The notes: generated by a model from the sequence alone, not told the origin. DNA of 64,000 bases from Actinomyces minihominis (GCF_900187855.1 NZ_FYEG01000001.1:248001-312000), one strand, 5' to 3'. Numbered from the stretch's first letter, positions 1 through 11,030 are shown. Translations and numbers: made by a program.

Positions 1-1785
1 CTCGTTGACCTCATCCTGGTAGAAGTCGTTCCGCGCAGCGCGAGCAAAGGCCGTGCCGTAGGGAACGGTTTCTGGAACAGGCTTGACTGCGAACTTGATG
101 TAGGCAGCAATTGCGGCCAAGACGACCAGCGTGAGCGTGATGATCTGAATTACCACCACCGGCAAGACAGGCTCAACGTGCTGAACCGGACCGATAGCGG
201 GATCCAGCCATGTGGTGAACATGTCGTTGATCGACAGGACACCACCAAGTCCAACGGCGAAGACAGCCAGGATGATCATCGGAATGGTCATGATTGGCTT
301 CGACTCGTGTGGGTGAACAGGAGCTCCCTCATTCTCGGTCCAGCGCGCCTTACCCGAGAAAGTCATGAAGAACATGCGCGACATGTAGAAGGCCGTCAGA
401 CCTGCACCAAGGACCGCAACAAACCCGAAGACCCAGGGGGCCCACGGGGCGTCAGCCCCACCGAAAGTGGTCGCCGAGAAGGCGGCCTCAATGATGTGGT
501 CCTTCGACCAGTAACCAGAGAACGGCGGGATACCGAGGATTGCCAGCCAGCCGGCCATAAAGACCAGCCAGGTCACGACCATGTACTTACGCAGGTTACC
601 GAAGCGCCTCATGTTGACCTGATCGTTCATACCGTGCATGACCGAGCCCGCCCCAAGGAACAGCAGTGCCTTGAAGAAGCCGTGTGTCAGCAGGTGGAAG
701 ATCGCGAATGCCCAGCCAATCGGGCCGAGTCCAGCGCCGAGCATCATGTAGCCGAGCTGCGACATGGTCGAAGCTGCCAGGGCCTTCTTGATGTCATCCT
801 TGAACGAACCGATAAGCGCACCCATGATCAGGGTGATGACACCGACTACCACCACAACCGCCATTGCTACCGGGGCGTGGATGAAGACGGATCCCGACCG
901 CACGATCAGGTAGACGCCAGCGGTAACCATCGTTGCCGCGTGGATCAGGGCTGACACCGGAGTCGGACCGGCCATTGCATCTCCGAGCCATGCCTGCAGG
1001 GGGAACTGAGCCGACTTGGCACAGGCCGCCAGAAGCAGGAACAGCGCGATGACGGTGGCGGTGCCCTGATCGACACTCGAGATACCCGCGTTGACGTCGG
1101 CGAAGCTGGTCGAGTTGAATGCCGCAACCATTGCCATCATGGCGATAAGGAAGCCCATATCGCCGATGCGGTTCATGATGAAGGCCTTGTTGGCTGCAGA
1201 TGCGTTCGACGGGATCTGGTTCCAGAAACCAATCAGCAGGTAGGAGGAAAGACCGACGCCTTCCCAGCCGAGGAACATGACGGTGTAGTTGTTGCCAAGT
1301 ACCAGGACCAGCATCGAGGCGATGAACAGGGCGAGGTAGGCGAAGAAACGCCTACGATCCCGGTCCTCTGCCATGTAGCCCACCGAGTAGACCAGGATGA
1401 GAGAACCCACCAGGGTCACCAGCATCACGAAGGTGACGGACAGCGGGTCGATCAGGATGCCAAAGTTGACCTGGAAGTCACCCGCCGGCATCCAGGAGAA
1501 GAGCTCCTGGTTGAGGCGGCGCTGGTCTGCTGGCATACCGAGCAGCTGGATAAGAATAATCAGGCCGAGGACGAACGAGAACCAGGAGGCTCCGACGGCA
1601 AGCCAGTGCCCCCACTTGTTGGTGCGGTTGCCCCCGATTAAAAGCAGACCCGCAACCACCAGTGGGACCAGGAACAGAAGGTAGGCCAGCGAGGCTGCCC
1701 CGGTGGCTGCCTGGGTGGCAACCGGGCCGGTCCAGGCCTCTGAGGCGGGAAGAACTGCGGCAGTGGCCGCGAACATGGAAGTCAT
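1..1785 (-). CDS. nuoL: NADH-quinone oxidoreductase subunit L (partial, 3' end outside window)
   Basis: This is the large antiporter-like membrane subunit of respiratory complex I, which takes part in proton pumping. About 595 codons are visible and the C-terminus lies beyond the left edge. The N-terminal hydrophobic segments are followed by the antiporter core, including the conserved stretches LGWEGVGLSSYLLIGFW and NRIGD that mark NuoL rather than NuoM or NuoN. The start is ambiguous: ATG at 1785 has AGGAAG ten bases upstream, while a second ATG at 1776 has AGGAG eleven bases upstream. It lies 7 bases after nuoK and is the last visible member of the nuo operon. NuoM and NuoN presumably follow to the left. 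Confidence 0.96.
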   Translation of the reverse strand, partial: MTSMFAATAAVLPASEAWTGPVATQAATGAASLAYLLFLVPLVVAGLLLIGGNRTNKWGHWLAVGASWFSFVLGLIILIQLLGMPADQRRLNQELFSWMPAGDFQVNFGILIDPLSVTFVMLVTLVGSLILVYSVGYMAEDRDRRRFFAYLALFIASMLVLVLGNNYTVMFLGWEGVGLSSYLLIGFWNQIPSNASAANKAFIMNRIGDMGFLIAMMAMVAAFNSTSFADVNAGISSVDQGTATVIALFLLLAACAKSAQFPLQAWLGDAMAGPTPVSALIHAATMVTAGVYLIVRSGSVFIHAPVAMAVVVVVGVITLIMGALIGSFKDDIKKALAASTMSQLGYMMLGAGLGPIGWAFAIFHLLTHGFFKALLFLGAGSVMHGMNDQVNMRRFGNLRKYMVVTWLVFMAGWLAILGIPPFSGYWSKDHIIEAAFSATTFGGADAPWAPWVFGFVAVLGAGLTAFYMSRMFFMTFSGKARWTENEGAPVHPHESKPIMTIPMIILAVFAVGLGGVLSINDMFTTWLDPAIGPVQHVEPVLPVVVIQIITLTLVVLAAIAAYIKFAVKPVPETVPYGTAFARAARNDFYQDEVNE

Positions 1786-1792
1786 CTCTCCT

Positions 1793-2092
1793 CTACTTCC
1801 TGAGCGCGACGGACTGGTCGAGGTCCGTGGTTGCCCGGTTCTTGAAGATCGCCACGACGATCGACAGTCCAACAACGACTTCTGCGGCCGCAACGATCAT
1901 GACGAAAAACGCCATGACCTGACCGGAGTAGTCGCCGAGAAGACGGGCGAACGTAATGAAGACGAGGCTTGCTGAGTTGAGCATGAGCTCCACTCCAAGA
2001 AGCGAGATGATGGCCGACTTACGGACTACGACCGTCACCGCTCCAATCGAAAAGAGAATCGCTGCGAGGGCGATGTAGTAAGCGAGACTCAC
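1793..2092 (-). CDS. nuoK: NADH-quinone oxidoreductase subunit K
   Basis: This is a small three-helix membrane subunit of complex I (MrpC-like), 99 residues, the usual family length. The second helix carries the conserved glutamate in LLGVELMLN, and a further acidic residue sits in AAAEVVVGL of helix three; both belong to the proton path. The start codon is GTG at 2092, with GGAGG placed about seven bases upstream. It overlaps the nuoJ stop by four bases (GTGA), which indicates translational coupling. Confidence 0.97.
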   Translation of the reverse strand: MSLAYYIALAAILFSIGAVTVVVRKSAIISLLGVELMLNSASLVFITFARLLGDYSGQVMAFFVMIVAAAEVVVGLSIVVAIFKNRATTDLDQSVALRK

Positions 2093-3039
2093 TTCGTTTC
2101 CTCCACGTCTGGCGTTTGGGTATCTTCCTGGCGGATCTGCTGGAGACCACGCGGGGCCTTCTCACCGGCCATACCCCAGGCCTTGGACTGTTTGACGCCC
2201 CTGTTTGAACCCCAGGGCGCCACGCTGTGATCTCCGCTGCGAACCAGTCGCATAGCCGAGGCAACCTCGGGGCTAACCTCACCCATGGGTTTCTCAATAC
2301 CCTTGATGCGAAGCACACGCGGAACAGACTCTTCAGCAATCTCAAGGGTGTCACCTGCGATGGCAGGGTTATCGACGGCGTTGCCGCTAGCCCAAACACC
2401 GGGTGGGGGCAGCTGGCCGATGTGGCGCCCCCTGTTCTTGTAGAGCATCATTCGTGCCTTGGCTACCGTCTTCTGGCTTAGCTTCGGACCCAGGTTGTCA
2501 CTGTGGGTCAGCAGCACTGCACCGACGGCGGCGGTAATCAGAAGAGCAGCGGTCACTTGAACCGTCAGCCAGTGATCCTGGAACAGGTCCACAGCCAGGG
2601 CAGTAACCGGCACGTTTGAGTACGGATCAGCTGGAATGTGTCCGGGACCCGGCACGGTCGAGACCATGATCGCGGCAACCAGCAGGATCGCCAGGGCACT
2701 GCCGAACAGCGCACCCGCGACGATATAGCCTCGACGCTGCTCCTGGTAGCCATCGGTTGCTCCAAGACCAATCATCATGATGACGAAGAGGAAGAGCATC
2801 AGGATGGCACCCGTGTAGACGATGACCTGAACCGAACCATTGAAGGGTGCCTCAAGTGCGAAGTAGAGGACGGCGAGGCCGACCATAACGACAACCATTG
2901 AGAGCACCGCATAGGCGGCCTTGCGGAACAAGAGAACACCCAGTGCCCCAGCAACCATCAGGGCCGCGACGATCCAAAAGAGAACCGCCTCTCCCGCGCC
3001 GCTCATCTGGGGCCATTCCCCCATGGGCAAGAGAGCCAT
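2089..3039 (-). CDS. nuoJ: NADH-quinone oxidoreductase subunit J
   Basis: This is a membrane subunit of complex I. Five hydrophobic segments occupy roughly residues 15-195, with the family stretch VQVIVYTGAILMLFLFVIM. The remaining 120 residues are hydrophilic and charged and probably cytoplasmic. That makes the protein (316 aa) much longer than the E. coli subunit (184 aa), and long tails of this kind are common in actinobacterial NuoJ. The start overlaps the nuoI stop as TGATG. The tail ends in acidic and polar residues and has no motif I recognise. Confidence 0.96.
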   Translation of the reverse strand: MALLPMGEWPQMSGAGEAVLFWIVAALMVAGALGVLLFRKAAYAVLSMVVVMVGLAVLYFALEAPFNGSVQVIVYTGAILMLFLFVIMMIGLGATDGYQEQRRGYIVAGALFGSALAILLVAAIMVSTVPGPGHIPADPYSNVPVTALAVDLFQDHWLTVQVTAALLITAAVGAVLLTHSDNLGPKLSQKTVAKARMMLYKNRGRHIGQLPPPGVWASGNAVDNPAIAGDTLEIAEESVPRVLRIKGIEKPMGEVSPEVASAMRLVRSGDHSVAPWGSNRGVKQSKAWGMAGEKAPRGLQQIRQEDTQTPDVEETK

Positions 3040-3704
3040 CAGTGGGCCTCCTTCTTTGCCTTGGTCTCAACCGCGACTGCCTTGGCAGTTGCGAGTGAGG
3101 GATCGTCGGGTCGATTCTTTTTAACCCAATCGATCTGCTTCTGTGTCGGTCCGGTTACTTCACCACGGTAGTAGTCGGTGTCACTGAATCCCTCAACCAT
3201 TGGATGCGGTGCAGCAACGGCTCCGTTTGGAAGCTTCGCCAGCAGCATGTCCTTGTCGTAGATATCAGAAAGACGTTCGTACTCAGCCAGTTCGAAGTCA
3301 TTTCCCATTGTCAACGCGCGCGTTGGGCAGGCCTCAATGCAGAAACCACAGAAGATGCAACGCAGGTAGTTGATCTGGTAAACCGCGCCGAACCGCTCAC
3401 CCGGTGAGAACTGCGCCTCAGGGGTGTTAGAGGCAGCCTCAACCAGGATGGCATCCGCGGGGCACGCCCAGGCGCAGAGCTCACACCCGATGCACTTCTC
3501 CAGGCCATCGGGGTAGATGTTGAGCTGGTGACGACCATGGAAACGGGGCTGAACACGCGCCGCCTCGAACGGGTACTGCTCCGTGACGACGGGGCGGAAC
3601 ATCGACGAGAAGGTAACACCGTAGCCAGCTACCGGTGCAAAGAACTCACCGATGGGACCCTTTGGATCCTTCTCATAGCGCATCTGCTTGTGATCATCAC
3701 TCAT
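3039..3704 (-). CDS. nuoI: NADH-quinone oxidoreductase subunit I
   Basis: This is the peripheral-arm ferredoxin-like subunit that carries clusters N6a and N6b and passes electrons toward NuoB. Two 4Fe-4S motifs are visible, [12 protein letters not shown] and [12 protein letters not shown]. The start is set at ATG 3704 because GAGGAG lies seven bases upstream; an in-frame start fifteen bases earlier has no ribosome site. The resulting protein has 221 residues. The start overlaps the nuoH stop in ATGAGTGA. The C-terminal 50 residues are lysine-rich and variable. Confidence 0.97.
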   Translation of the reverse strand: MSDDHKQMRYEKDPKGPIGEFFAPVAGYGVTFSSMFRPVVTEQYPFEAARVQPRFHGRHQLNIYPDGLEKCIGCELCAWACPADAILVEAASNTPEAQFSPGERFGAVYQINYLRCIFCGFCIEACPTRALTMGNDFELAEYERLSDIYDKDMLLAKLPNGAVAAPHPMVEGFSDTDYYRGEVTGPTQKQIDWVKKNRPDDPSLATAKAVAVETKAKKEAH

Positions 3705-5091
3705 TGCTGTTCTCCTCAATCAGGGGAGCTGATTCATCTGCACTGTCACCGGGTGCCGCGACGGCTACCTTGGCCCGTCCAGCACGTGGTGATGGCGGTA
3801 GAGTCTGTCCAAGAATCGGCGGTGTCGGGTACCCACCGAGGAAGGCATCGAACGGTGCGTCCGGATCGATCTCGTCCTCGTCATCTGCTTCATCGGAGGG
3901 CAGCGCAACCAGGTAGACGATGACTGCCACGACTATGACCACCGCGAGCATGACCGCGAAGAGGACGAGCCAGGAACCGGAGACCCAGGTCTGGACGCCG
4001 CGCATCACGGAAACCAGAACGATCCAGACGAGGGCGATCGGAATCAGGCCCTTCCATCCGAGGTTCATAAACTGGTCGTAACGGAAGCGGAGTAGGGTGC
4101 CTCGGGTCCAGATCATCGCAAACATGAGGACCCAGACCTTGAAGATGAACCAGAACATGCCCCACCAACCATCGTTGAGCGGTGCGATGTGGCTGAAGGG
4201 CCACGGCGCGTGCCACCCACCTAGGAACATCGTGGTGGCAACCGCCGAAACATTGAGCATGTTGATGTACTCAGCCAGGTAGTACCAGCCAAACTTCATA
4301 GAGGAGTACTCAGTCATGTGACCGGCGACCAGTTCGCCTTCAGCTTCGGGAAGGTCGAAGGGAAGTCGGTTGACCTCACCCACCATCGAGATCAGGTAAA
4401 CGACGAACGCGGGTGCGAGGGCGAATGCCCACCAGATGGTTCCCTGGGAAGCGACGATCTCCGAGGTCGACATGGAGCCAGCCATAAGGAAGACAGAGAC
4501 CAGCGCCATTCCCATGGAGAGTTCGTAGGAGATGATCTGAGCTGATGATCGAACCGCACCGTAGAGGGGCAGGGTCGAACGAGCTGACCAGCCACCGAGC
4601 ACGACGCCGTAAAGGCCCAGAGAAGTGATCGCCAGGATGTACAGGGTCGCGACCGGCATATCGGTGACCTGCAGGGGGGTCGAGTGGCCAAACATGGAAA
4701 CGTTTGGACCGAAGGGAATCACCGCGAGGACCGAGAAGGCAGTGAATGCCATGATTGCCGGAGCCAGGAAGTAGAGGAACTTATCGCTTCGTTTCGTCCA
4801 AATGTCTTCCTTGAAGAGCATCTTTCCGGCGTCTGCGAGGGCCTGGAACAGGCCGAGCGGACCGGCAACATTTGGACCCAGGCGGGTCTGCATGCGGCCG
4901 AGTGCACGACGCTCAACCCACAGGGCCATGATGACCGAAAGGATCAGGAAGAGAACGATGAAGACTGCCTTGATTAGGACCAGCCACCAGGTTGTGTCTG
5001 AGAAGTCAGCCACCGTGTACTCGGGGGCTCCCCAGGCGGGAAGGACTTCCCCACCAAGGGCCGGTAGCGCTGAAATAGTCAGCCCGCTCAT
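3697..5091 (-). CDS. nuoH: NADH-quinone oxidoreductase subunit H
   Basis: This membrane subunit forms the quinone-binding chamber at the junction of the two arms of complex I. It has eight or nine predicted helices and the family stretches [31 protein letters not shown] and [10 protein letters not shown]. It is 464 residues long, against about 325 in E. coli. The extra length is a polar C-terminal tail after residue 400, rich in Asp, Glu and Pro, typical of actinobacterial NuoH. The start overlaps the nuoG stop by one base (TAATG). Confidence 0.97.
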   Translation of the reverse strand: MSGLTISALPALGGEVLPAWGAPEYTVADFSDTTWWLVLIKAVFIVLFLILSVIMALWVERRALGRMQTRLGPNVAGPLGLFQALADAGKMLFKEDIWTKRSDKFLYFLAPAIMAFTAFSVLAVIPFGPNVSMFGHSTPLQVTDMPVATLYILAITSLGLYGVVLGGWSARSTLPLYGAVRSSAQIISYELSMGMALVSVFLMAGSMSTSEIVASQGTIWWAFALAPAFVVYLISMVGEVNRLPFDLPEAEGELVAGHMTEYSSMKFGWYYLAEYINMLNVSAVATTMFLGGWHAPWPFSHIAPLNDGWWGMFWFIFKVWVLMFAMIWTRGTLLRFRYDQFMNLGWKGLIPIALVWIVLVSVMRGVQTWVSGSWLVLFAVMLAVVIVVAVIVYLVALPSDEADDEDEIDPDAPFDAFLGGYPTPPILGQTLPPSPRAGRAKVAVAAPGDSADESAPLIEENSNE

Positions 5092-7664
5092 TACTGGGCC
5101 ACCTCTCTTGCAGGAGTGACGGTCACGGAAGAACCGGCGGGGGCGAGGTCCTGGTTGACACCGTTACCAACGGAGCATTCCGGGATCCACACGACACCGT
5201 CGACAACTTCCGAAACCTCAACGGGCAGGATCACTGAGCCGCGAGGACCGGTGACCCGAACGTTATCGTCCTCGTTCAGACCCATTGCGTCGAACGAAGA
5301 ACGAGAAAGGAGGGCGACAGCACTGCGTGCCGACAGACGCAGATCAACCGCACCATCCAGCATGCGACCGAGGTCGACCATAACCTTGTGCGAAGCAAGA
5401 ACCAGAGAACCGGGATCAACCTTGGGTGCAACCCCCTGGACCCCAACCGGACTCTTGATCCTCGCGCCGCGCCAGATCATGAGCGGGTTGACCTCTTCAT
5501 AAAGGCTGTTCAGGTCGTCAATCCCCAGGTCGATGCCGAACTCTCGCGCAATCATGTTGAAGACCTCACGGTCGGGCATGGTGCGTGAAGCGATCGACTG
5601 GCCGAAGGGGCGCAGGCGACCCTCCCAGTTGATAAAGGTACCGTTCTTCTCAGCCGGAGGTGCCACGGGGAAGACCACGTCGGCAAGCTCGGTGGCCTCA
5701 GAGGGGCGGACCTCAAGGGCTATAACAAAAGGTGCCTTCCTAATGGCTGCCGCGGCCGCGGCCGGATCCTCCCAGTCACGCAGGTCGATTCCGCCGAGGA
5801 CGAGGGCGCCGAGTGATCCTGAAGCAGCCGCCTCAAGCATTCCAGCTGCCGAGAGCCCATTTTCGGCGGGGATCTCTCCCCAGCCGAGGGACTCACGAGC
5901 ATCGGCGTCCTCAACGGGGCGACCGAAGGGAAGCAGGTTGGGTAGCAGGCCTGCATCGACCGCTCCCCTGTCTCCGCTTCGACGCGGAACCCAGGCGACC
6001 TTGGCTCCGGTGCGGGCAGCGAGGCGTTCCACCGCCGCGAAGAGACCCGGCGTCCGAGCTGCGCGCTCACCCACCAGGATGACTCCGCCTTCGGCGAGGT
6101 CGGCCGCGAGGGCCCCGTACTGGCATCCCTCGGCAATCTGATCTAGAGCTGCGACCTCTTCACCCGGAATGGCCGGGATCAAGGTTGCGTCCAGCTTCTC
6201 GCTGCCACGGGAAAGTACGGGAGCCACAGTTGCGACCCTGACCGTACCGCCGGTGACCCCCTTGCGCAGGCGCAGGAACAGCGAACCGATCTCGTCCTCA
6301 ACCTCAAGTGCAACGAGGAGCGCCGAACCGGCCTTTTCGACGTCCTCGTAGGTAACTCCGAGTCCTCGGCCCGCAACGCGGGATCCGATGAACCCGAGCT
6401 CCTCATCACTTTGGAGACGCCAGCGTGAGTCAATGCTGTTGGTGCGAAGGACGACGCGAGCAAACTTGGACCATGCCCAGGCATCCTCGAATGAGGTACG
6501 TCCTCCGGGAAGAAGGCCCACGCCTCCTCCCTGGACGGCTGCTGCGAGTCCCTTTGCCGCACGATCGATGGCATCGGACCAGGAGGTCGGAACCAGCTTG
6601 CCGTCCTCACGAACCAGGGGAAGTGTCAGGCGATCCTGCAGCTTATACCAGGGGAACGCGAAACGGTCCTTGTCAGTAATCCACTCTTCGTTGACCTCGG
6701 GGTCATTGCCGGAGAGTTTCCTCAGGACCTCACCTCGGCGCACATCAATGCGTACCGCACTGCCCGATGCATCGTGCTCTGCCACCGAGGGGGTGGAGAC
6801 GAGGTCGAAGGGGCGGGAACGGAAGCGGTAGGTGGTTGAAGTCAGCGCGCCGACCGGGCAAATCTGGATGATGTTGCCTGAGAAGTACGATGCAAAGGTA
6901 CGGCCAGCCATATCCTTGCTCGACTTCTTCTCGGGTCCCGCGTAGACCGAAGAGATGATTCCCTCCTGGCCGTAGGGGCCGGAGATATCTGAGCGCTTCG
7001 GGCCATCCGTGCCCTTGACGTAGAAGTCCAGGACCTCTGCGTCAAAAGTACCCACCTGTTCACCCATGAACTTGTGGTCATCCTCCGGTGATGAGCCACC
7101 GCCACGACCCTGCAAGTCGAGGAAGGGGTCACCGGGGATCTCCTTGGCAAAACGCACGCAACGTTGGCAGAGGATGCAGCGGTCACGGTCAAGCAGGATC
7201 TGGGTGGTGAGGCCGAGCGGCTTCTTGTAGACCCTCTTGGCACCGTTGAACCGGGTGTCGTCCTCCCCCTCGGTCATCGCCTGGTTCTGCAGGGGGCACT
7301 CGCCGCCCTTGTCGCAGATCGGGCAGTCAAGTGGGTGGTTGATGAGGAGGAACTCCATCACACCAACCTGGGCCTTCTTGGCTACCGGCGAGGTGTGCTG
7401 GGTCTTCACCACCATGCCCGGGCTAATCTCGATGGCGCACGAAGGCTGTGGCTTCGGCATCATGCGGAGGTTGCCCTCACGGTCGGGGGTGCCAACCTCG
7501 ACGAGGCACTGACGGCAGGCAGCGACCGGCTTCAGCAGCGGGTGGTCGCAGAAGCGGGGAATACGAATCCCCACCTGCTCGGCGGCGCGAATGATCAGCG
7601 TGCCTGCCGGGGCCTCGACGTCGGTACCGTCAATGGAAAGAGTCACCATGTTGTTCTCAGTCAC
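5091..7664 (-). CDS. nuoG: NADH-quinone oxidoreductase subunit G
   Basis: This is the large iron-sulfur subunit of the NADH-oxidising arm. The N-terminal 2Fe-2S domain (CRQC), a His/Cys 4Fe-4S region (CPICDKGGECPLQ) and a further 4Fe-4S motif (CILCQRC) are followed by a long molybdopterin-oxidoreductase-like domain that holds no cofactor in this family. The start is GTG at 7664, with GGGAGG six bases upstream, which overlaps the nuoF stop by four bases (GTGA). An upstream in-frame ATG at 7718 lies inside nuoF and lacks a ribosome site. The length is 857 residues. Confidence 0.96.
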   Translation of the reverse strand: MTENNMVTLSIDGTDVEAPAGTLIIRAAEQVGIRIPRFCDHPLLKPVAACRQCLVEVGTPDREGNLRMMPKPQPSCAIEISPGMVVKTQHTSPVAKKAQVGVMEFLLINHPLDCPICDKGGECPLQNQAMTEGEDDTRFNGAKRVYKKPLGLTTQILLDRDRCILCQRCVRFAKEIPGDPFLDLQGRGGGSSPEDDHKFMGEQVGTFDAEVLDFYVKGTDGPKRSDISGPYGQEGIISSVYAGPEKKSSKDMAGRTFASYFSGNIIQICPVGALTSTTYRFRSRPFDLVSTPSVAEHDASGSAVRIDVRRGEVLRKLSGNDPEVNEEWITDKDRFAFPWYKLQDRLTLPLVREDGKLVPTSWSDAIDRAAKGLAAAVQGGGVGLLPGGRTSFEDAWAWSKFARVVLRTNSIDSRWRLQSDEELGFIGSRVAGRGLGVTYEDVEKAGSALLVALEVEDEIGSLFLRLRKGVTGGTVRVATVAPVLSRGSEKLDATLIPAIPGEEVAALDQIAEGCQYGALAADLAEGGVILVGERAARTPGLFAAVERLAARTGAKVAWVPRRSGDRGAVDAGLLPNLLPFGRPVEDADARESLGWGEIPAENGLSAAGMLEAAASGSLGALVLGGIDLRDWEDPAAAAAAIRKAPFVIALEVRPSEATELADVVFPVAPPAEKNGTFINWEGRLRPFGQSIASRTMPDREVFNMIAREFGIDLGIDDLNSLYEEVNPLMIWRGARIKSPVGVQGVAPKVDPGSLVLASHKVMVDLGRMLDGAVDLRLSARSAVALLSRSSFDAMGLNEDDNVRVTGPRGSVILPVEVSEVVDGVVWIPECSVGNGVNQDLAPAGSSVTVTPAREVAQ

Positions 7665-8962
7665 TGAGCACCTCCCTGAGGAAAGATGGTTGAACGCTCG
7701 TAGGGGAAGAGTTCCCATGCGGGCGTGGTTAGACCGGCCTCAAACTCTTCCCGGAACAGCTTCAGGGCAGAGATCACTGGGGTTGCGGCTGCATCTCCGA
7801 GGGCGCAGAACGAACGACCCAGGATATTTCCGGCCACATCATCAAGCAGCTCGAGGTCGCCGGGGCGTCCCTCTCCGCGCTCAAGGCGGATCATGATTTC
7901 CTTCATCCAGTAGGTGCCCTCACGACACGGGGTGCACTTACCGCATGATTCGTGCTGATAGAACTCAGTCCACATCCGGATGGTCCGCACCACCGAGACC
8001 GTCTCATCGAAGATCTGCAGCGCGCGGGTTCCCAGCATGGACCCGGCGGCCGCAACGGCCTCGTAATCCAGGGGAACGTCCAGGTCCTTCTCAGTGAAGA
8101 GAGGCGTTGAAGAGCCACCCGGGGTCCAGAACTTCAGCTTGTGACCGCCGCGGACCCCACCCGAGAACTCAAGTAGCTCCCGCATGGTGATCCCGAACGG
8201 CGCCTCATACTGGCCGGGCTTCTCAACGTGCCCGGAGACGGAGAAAATGCCGCAGCCCTTGGAGCGCTCGGTACCCATTGAGGAGTACCACTCGGGAGAG
8301 TGACGGAACACCAGGGCCACATCAGAGATCGTCTCAACATTGTTGACAACCGAGGGGCGGGAGTAGAGGCCGGCGACGGCTGGGAACGGAGGCTTAAGGC
8401 GCGGGTGACCACGACGTCCCTCGAGTGAATCGAGGAGCGCGGTTTCTTCACCACAGATGTAGGCGCCTGCCCCCGCGTGAGCGGTGATCTTGAGGTCGCC
8501 CAGCAGGCCCGCATTCTCGGCCTCGTAGATGGCTTCCATCAGGCGGCGGTAGACGTGAACGACCTCCCCGCGCAGGTAGATGAAAGCGTGCTTACAGTTG
8601 ATGGCCCGCGATGCGATCGCCACCCCCTCGATGAGGGTGTGGGGGTCAGCCATGATCATCGGGATGTCCTTGCAGGTTCCCGGCTCTGATTCGTCGGCAT
8701 TCACCACCATGTAGCGGGGCTTACCGTCGTCCGGAGGAAGGAATGACCACTTCAGTCCGGTGGGGAACCCCGCACCACCACGTCCTCGAACACCCGAGTC
8801 CTTGATGGCCTGAATGATGTCCGCGGCCTCCATGGTGTTGGCTCGCTTCAGACCCTCATACGCGCCGTTCTTCAACGCCACATCCAGGGTCCACGACTGC
8901 TCGGTCCCCCACTGCTTGGTGAGGGCGGGCGTCAGTGTGTCTGCCTTTGTGAAGGTGGGCAT
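7661..8962 (-). CDS. nuoF: NADH-quinone oxidoreductase subunit F
   Basis: This subunit binds NADH and FMN and starts the electron path in complex I. The glycine-rich nucleotide site GRGGAGFPTGLKW is near residue 60. The N3 4Fe-4S motif is CGKCTPCREGT near residue 350, with the fourth cysteine about 40 residues on. The ATG at 8962 is preferred over GTG 8965 because GGGAG lies seven bases before it. It overlaps the nuoE stop by one base. Length 433 residues, normal for the family. Confidence 0.97.
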   Translation of the reverse strand: MPTFTKADTLTPALTKQWGTEQSWTLDVALKNGAYEGLKRANTMEAADIIQAIKDSGVRGRGGAGFPTGLKWSFLPPDDGKPRYMVVNADESEPGTCKDIPMIMADPHTLIEGVAIASRAINCKHAFIYLRGEVVHVYRRLMEAIYEAENAGLLGDLKITAHAGAGAYICGEETALLDSLEGRRGHPRLKPPFPAVAGLYSRPSVVNNVETISDVALVFRHSPEWYSSMGTERSKGCGIFSVSGHVEKPGQYEAPFGITMRELLEFSGGVRGGHKLKFWTPGGSSTPLFTEKDLDVPLDYEAVAAAGSMLGTRALQIFDETVSVVRTIRMWTEFYQHESCGKCTPCREGTYWMKEIMIRLERGEGRPGDLELLDDVAGNILGRSFCALGDAAATPVISALKLFREEFEAGLTTPAWELFPYERSTIFPQGGAQ

Positions 8963-9681
8963 CACTTGTCTCCCTTCGCTTCAATGGTGTTGTCGGGCCA
9001 GACATAGGTCTGAGGGTCCTCGGGTTGGGGAGCCACCCAGTCGTGCTCTTTCGCAATCTCGAGGCCATGCACCGTGGGAACCCCGGCGCTGGGGCCCTGG
9101 TTTGCGAGGCCGTCTCGGAAACCCGCCAGGGTACGCTCGTTCTCTTTGAACGTCCGCATCACGTTCGGTCCGCGAGTCGGGTGAACGGGCGTACCGTCCT
9201 TCAGATCATCGACCAGCTTCAGGGCCGACTCGGGAGTCTGGTTGTCGAAGAACTCCCAGTTGACCATGATCACCGGCGCAAAGTCACAGGCGGCGTTGCA
9301 TTCGATTCGCTCCAGGGTGATCTTGCCATCCGGGGTCGTCTCGTCGTGGCCAACCTCAAGTGCCTCTGAGAGCTCATCAAAGATCTGCTCTCCGCCGAGG
9401 ACACCACATAGTGCGTTGGTGCATACACCCACGTTGTAGTCGCCGTTGGGGTGACGTTTGTACTGTGTGTAGAACGTCGCCACCGCGGAGACCTGCGGCT
9501 GTGTCATCCCGAGGAGCTCAGCGCAGAGCGAGATTCCATCGGCGCTGACAAAGCCATCTTCGGACTGCACCAGGTGCAGCATTGGCAGAAGTGCTGATCG
9601 CGCGTGGCCCTCGGGGTAACGAGCGATGATCTCCTGAGCATCGGCGACAAGCTTCGCCTTCGTTTCGGGAGAATAGGTCAT
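8962..9681 (-). CDS. nuoE: NADH-quinone oxidoreductase subunit E
   Basis: This is the thioredoxin-fold 2Fe-2S subunit (cluster N1a) of the complex I dehydrogenase module. The four ligands show as CTNALC near residue 87 and CNAAC near residue 129. The first 160 residues match the family core. The C-terminal 75 residues form a longer polar tail than in E. coli, ending in Lys. The start ATG has AGGAGG about eight bases upstream and overlaps the nuoD stop as ATGA. Confidence 0.97.
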   Translation of the reverse strand: MTYSPETKAKLVADAQEIIARYPEGHARSALLPMLHLVQSEDGFVSADGISLCAELLGMTQPQVSAVATFYTQYKRHPNGDYNVGVCTNALCGVLGGEQIFDELSEALEVGHDETTPDGKITLERIECNAACDFAPVIMVNWEFFDNQTPESALKLVDDLKDGTPVHPTRGPNVMRTFKENERTLAGFRDGLANQGPSAGVPTVHGLEIAKEHDWVAPQPEDPQTYVWPDNTIEAKGDK

Positions 9682-11030
9682 CGGTCAACTCCTCCTGCAA
9701 CTGGATCTAACGAAGCCAAAGTTACGACCACGTCGGCCAGCTGGCCGCCCTCGGTCGCCATGGATAGGGACTGTAGGTTCGAGAAGGAGGGATCCCGGAA
9801 GTGCGCCCTGAAGGGGCGGGTTCCACCGTCAGAAACCAGGTGGACACCGAGGATTCCCTTGGCGTGTTCCACCTGCTGGTAGACCTGGCCGGCCGGAACC
9901 TTAAATCCCTCGGTCACAAGCTTGAAGTGGTGGATCAGTGCCTCCATGGACTGGCCCATGATCTTTTCGATGTAGGCCGGGTTGTTACCCTGCCCGTCGG
10001 GGCCGACCGTCAGGTTGGCTGGCCAGGCGATCGACTTATCGGCAATCATGACCGGCGCACCCTCTGTCTCTTCGAGACGCTTGAGGACCTGGTCGACAAT
10101 GCGGAACGACTGGTAGCACTCATCAAAGCGCACCAGGGTGCGGTTGTAGGCATCCGAGTAGTCGTAGGTCGGTACATCAAACTCGTAGTTTTCGTAGCCG
10201 CAGTACGGGGCATCCTTGCGAAGGTCAGTGGCAAGACCACCCGCACGAAGGGACGGCCCTGTCAGGCCGAGCGCCATCATCCCGGCCATCGGCATGTAGC
10301 CGGTCCCGATGAAACGCTTCTTGAAGATCGGGTTCTGCAGCGTCAGGTCCTGCAGTTCACCGATATCCCTGCGGACGTTGGGTAGAAGTGAACGAACGTA
10401 CTCGACGGTACCCTCTGGTATATCCAGCGGAACACCACCGGGACGCACGAAACCGTGGTTCATGCGCAGGCCCGTGATGCGCTCGAAAATCCTCAGGATG
10501 TCTTCGCGTCCCCGGAAACCGATGGTCATCATTGTTGTCGCGCCCAGCTCATTACCACCGGTACCGATTGCCACCATGTGTGAGGCAATGCGGTTCAGTT
10601 CCATCAGGAGGACACGAATCAGGGTGGCGCGCTCTGGGATCTGCTCCGTTACGCCGAGAAGCTTCTCTACGGCGAGGCAGTAGGCAACCTCCTGGAAGAA
10701 CGGCGCAACGTAATCCATGCGAGTAACGAAGGTGGAACCCTGGGTCCAGGTGCGGAACTCCATGTTCTTTTCGATACCTGTATGCAGGAAGCCGATGTCC
10801 GTCCGTGTCTCACGGACCTGCTCGCCATCCATCTCGAGGATCAGGCGGATCACGCCGTGAGTGGAGGGGTGAACCGGGCCCATGTTGAGGACGATGCGCT
10901 CGGAAGAGATTCGACGAACCTCTTCAATGACGTCTTCCCAGTCACCACCCGTGGCAATAACCTCGGGGTAGTCATCAAGGCGGGGGTCGTCACCGCCGGG
11001 CGTTGCATAGAACTTAGTCTGCTCGCTCAT
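9678..11030 (-). CDS. nuoD: NADH-quinone oxidoreductase subunit D
   Basis: This 49-kDa-type subunit forms the quinone-reduction site with NuoB and is related to the NiFe-hydrogenase large subunit without the metal. The family signature [13 protein letters not shown] appears near residue 51, and the C-terminal [12 protein letters not shown] stretch is present. The length of 450 residues is normal for the separate (unfused) NuoD found in actinobacteria. The start overlaps the nuoC stop as TGATG. Confidence 0.98.
   Translation of the reverse strand: MSEQTKFYATPGGDDPRLDDYPEVIATGGDWEDVIEEVRRISSERIVLNMGPVHPSTHGVIRLILEMDGEQVRETRTDIGFLHTGIEKNMEFRTWTQGSTFVTRMDYVAPFFQEVAYCLAVEKLLGVTEQIPERATLIRVLLMELNRIASHMVAIGTGGNELGATTMMTIGFRGREDILRIFERITGLRMNHGFVRPGGVPLDIPEGTVEYVRSLLPNVRRDIGELQDLTLQNPIFKKRFIGTGYMPMAGMMALGLTGPSLRAGGLATDLRKDAPYCGYENYEFDVPTYDYSDAYNRTLVRFDECYQSFRIVDQVLKRLEETEGAPVMIADKSIAWPANLTVGPDGQGNNPAYIEKIMGQSMEALIHHFKLVTEGFKVPAGQVYQQVEHAKGILGVHLVSDGGTRPFRAHFRDPSFSNLQSLSMATEGGQLADVVVTLASLDPVAGGVDR

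Noticed and set aside
178-954. A 258-codon plus-strand frame antisense to nuoL
   Set aside because: Its composition is dominated by His, Arg, Asp and Gln, as expected from the antisense of a membrane protein, and it shows no motif.
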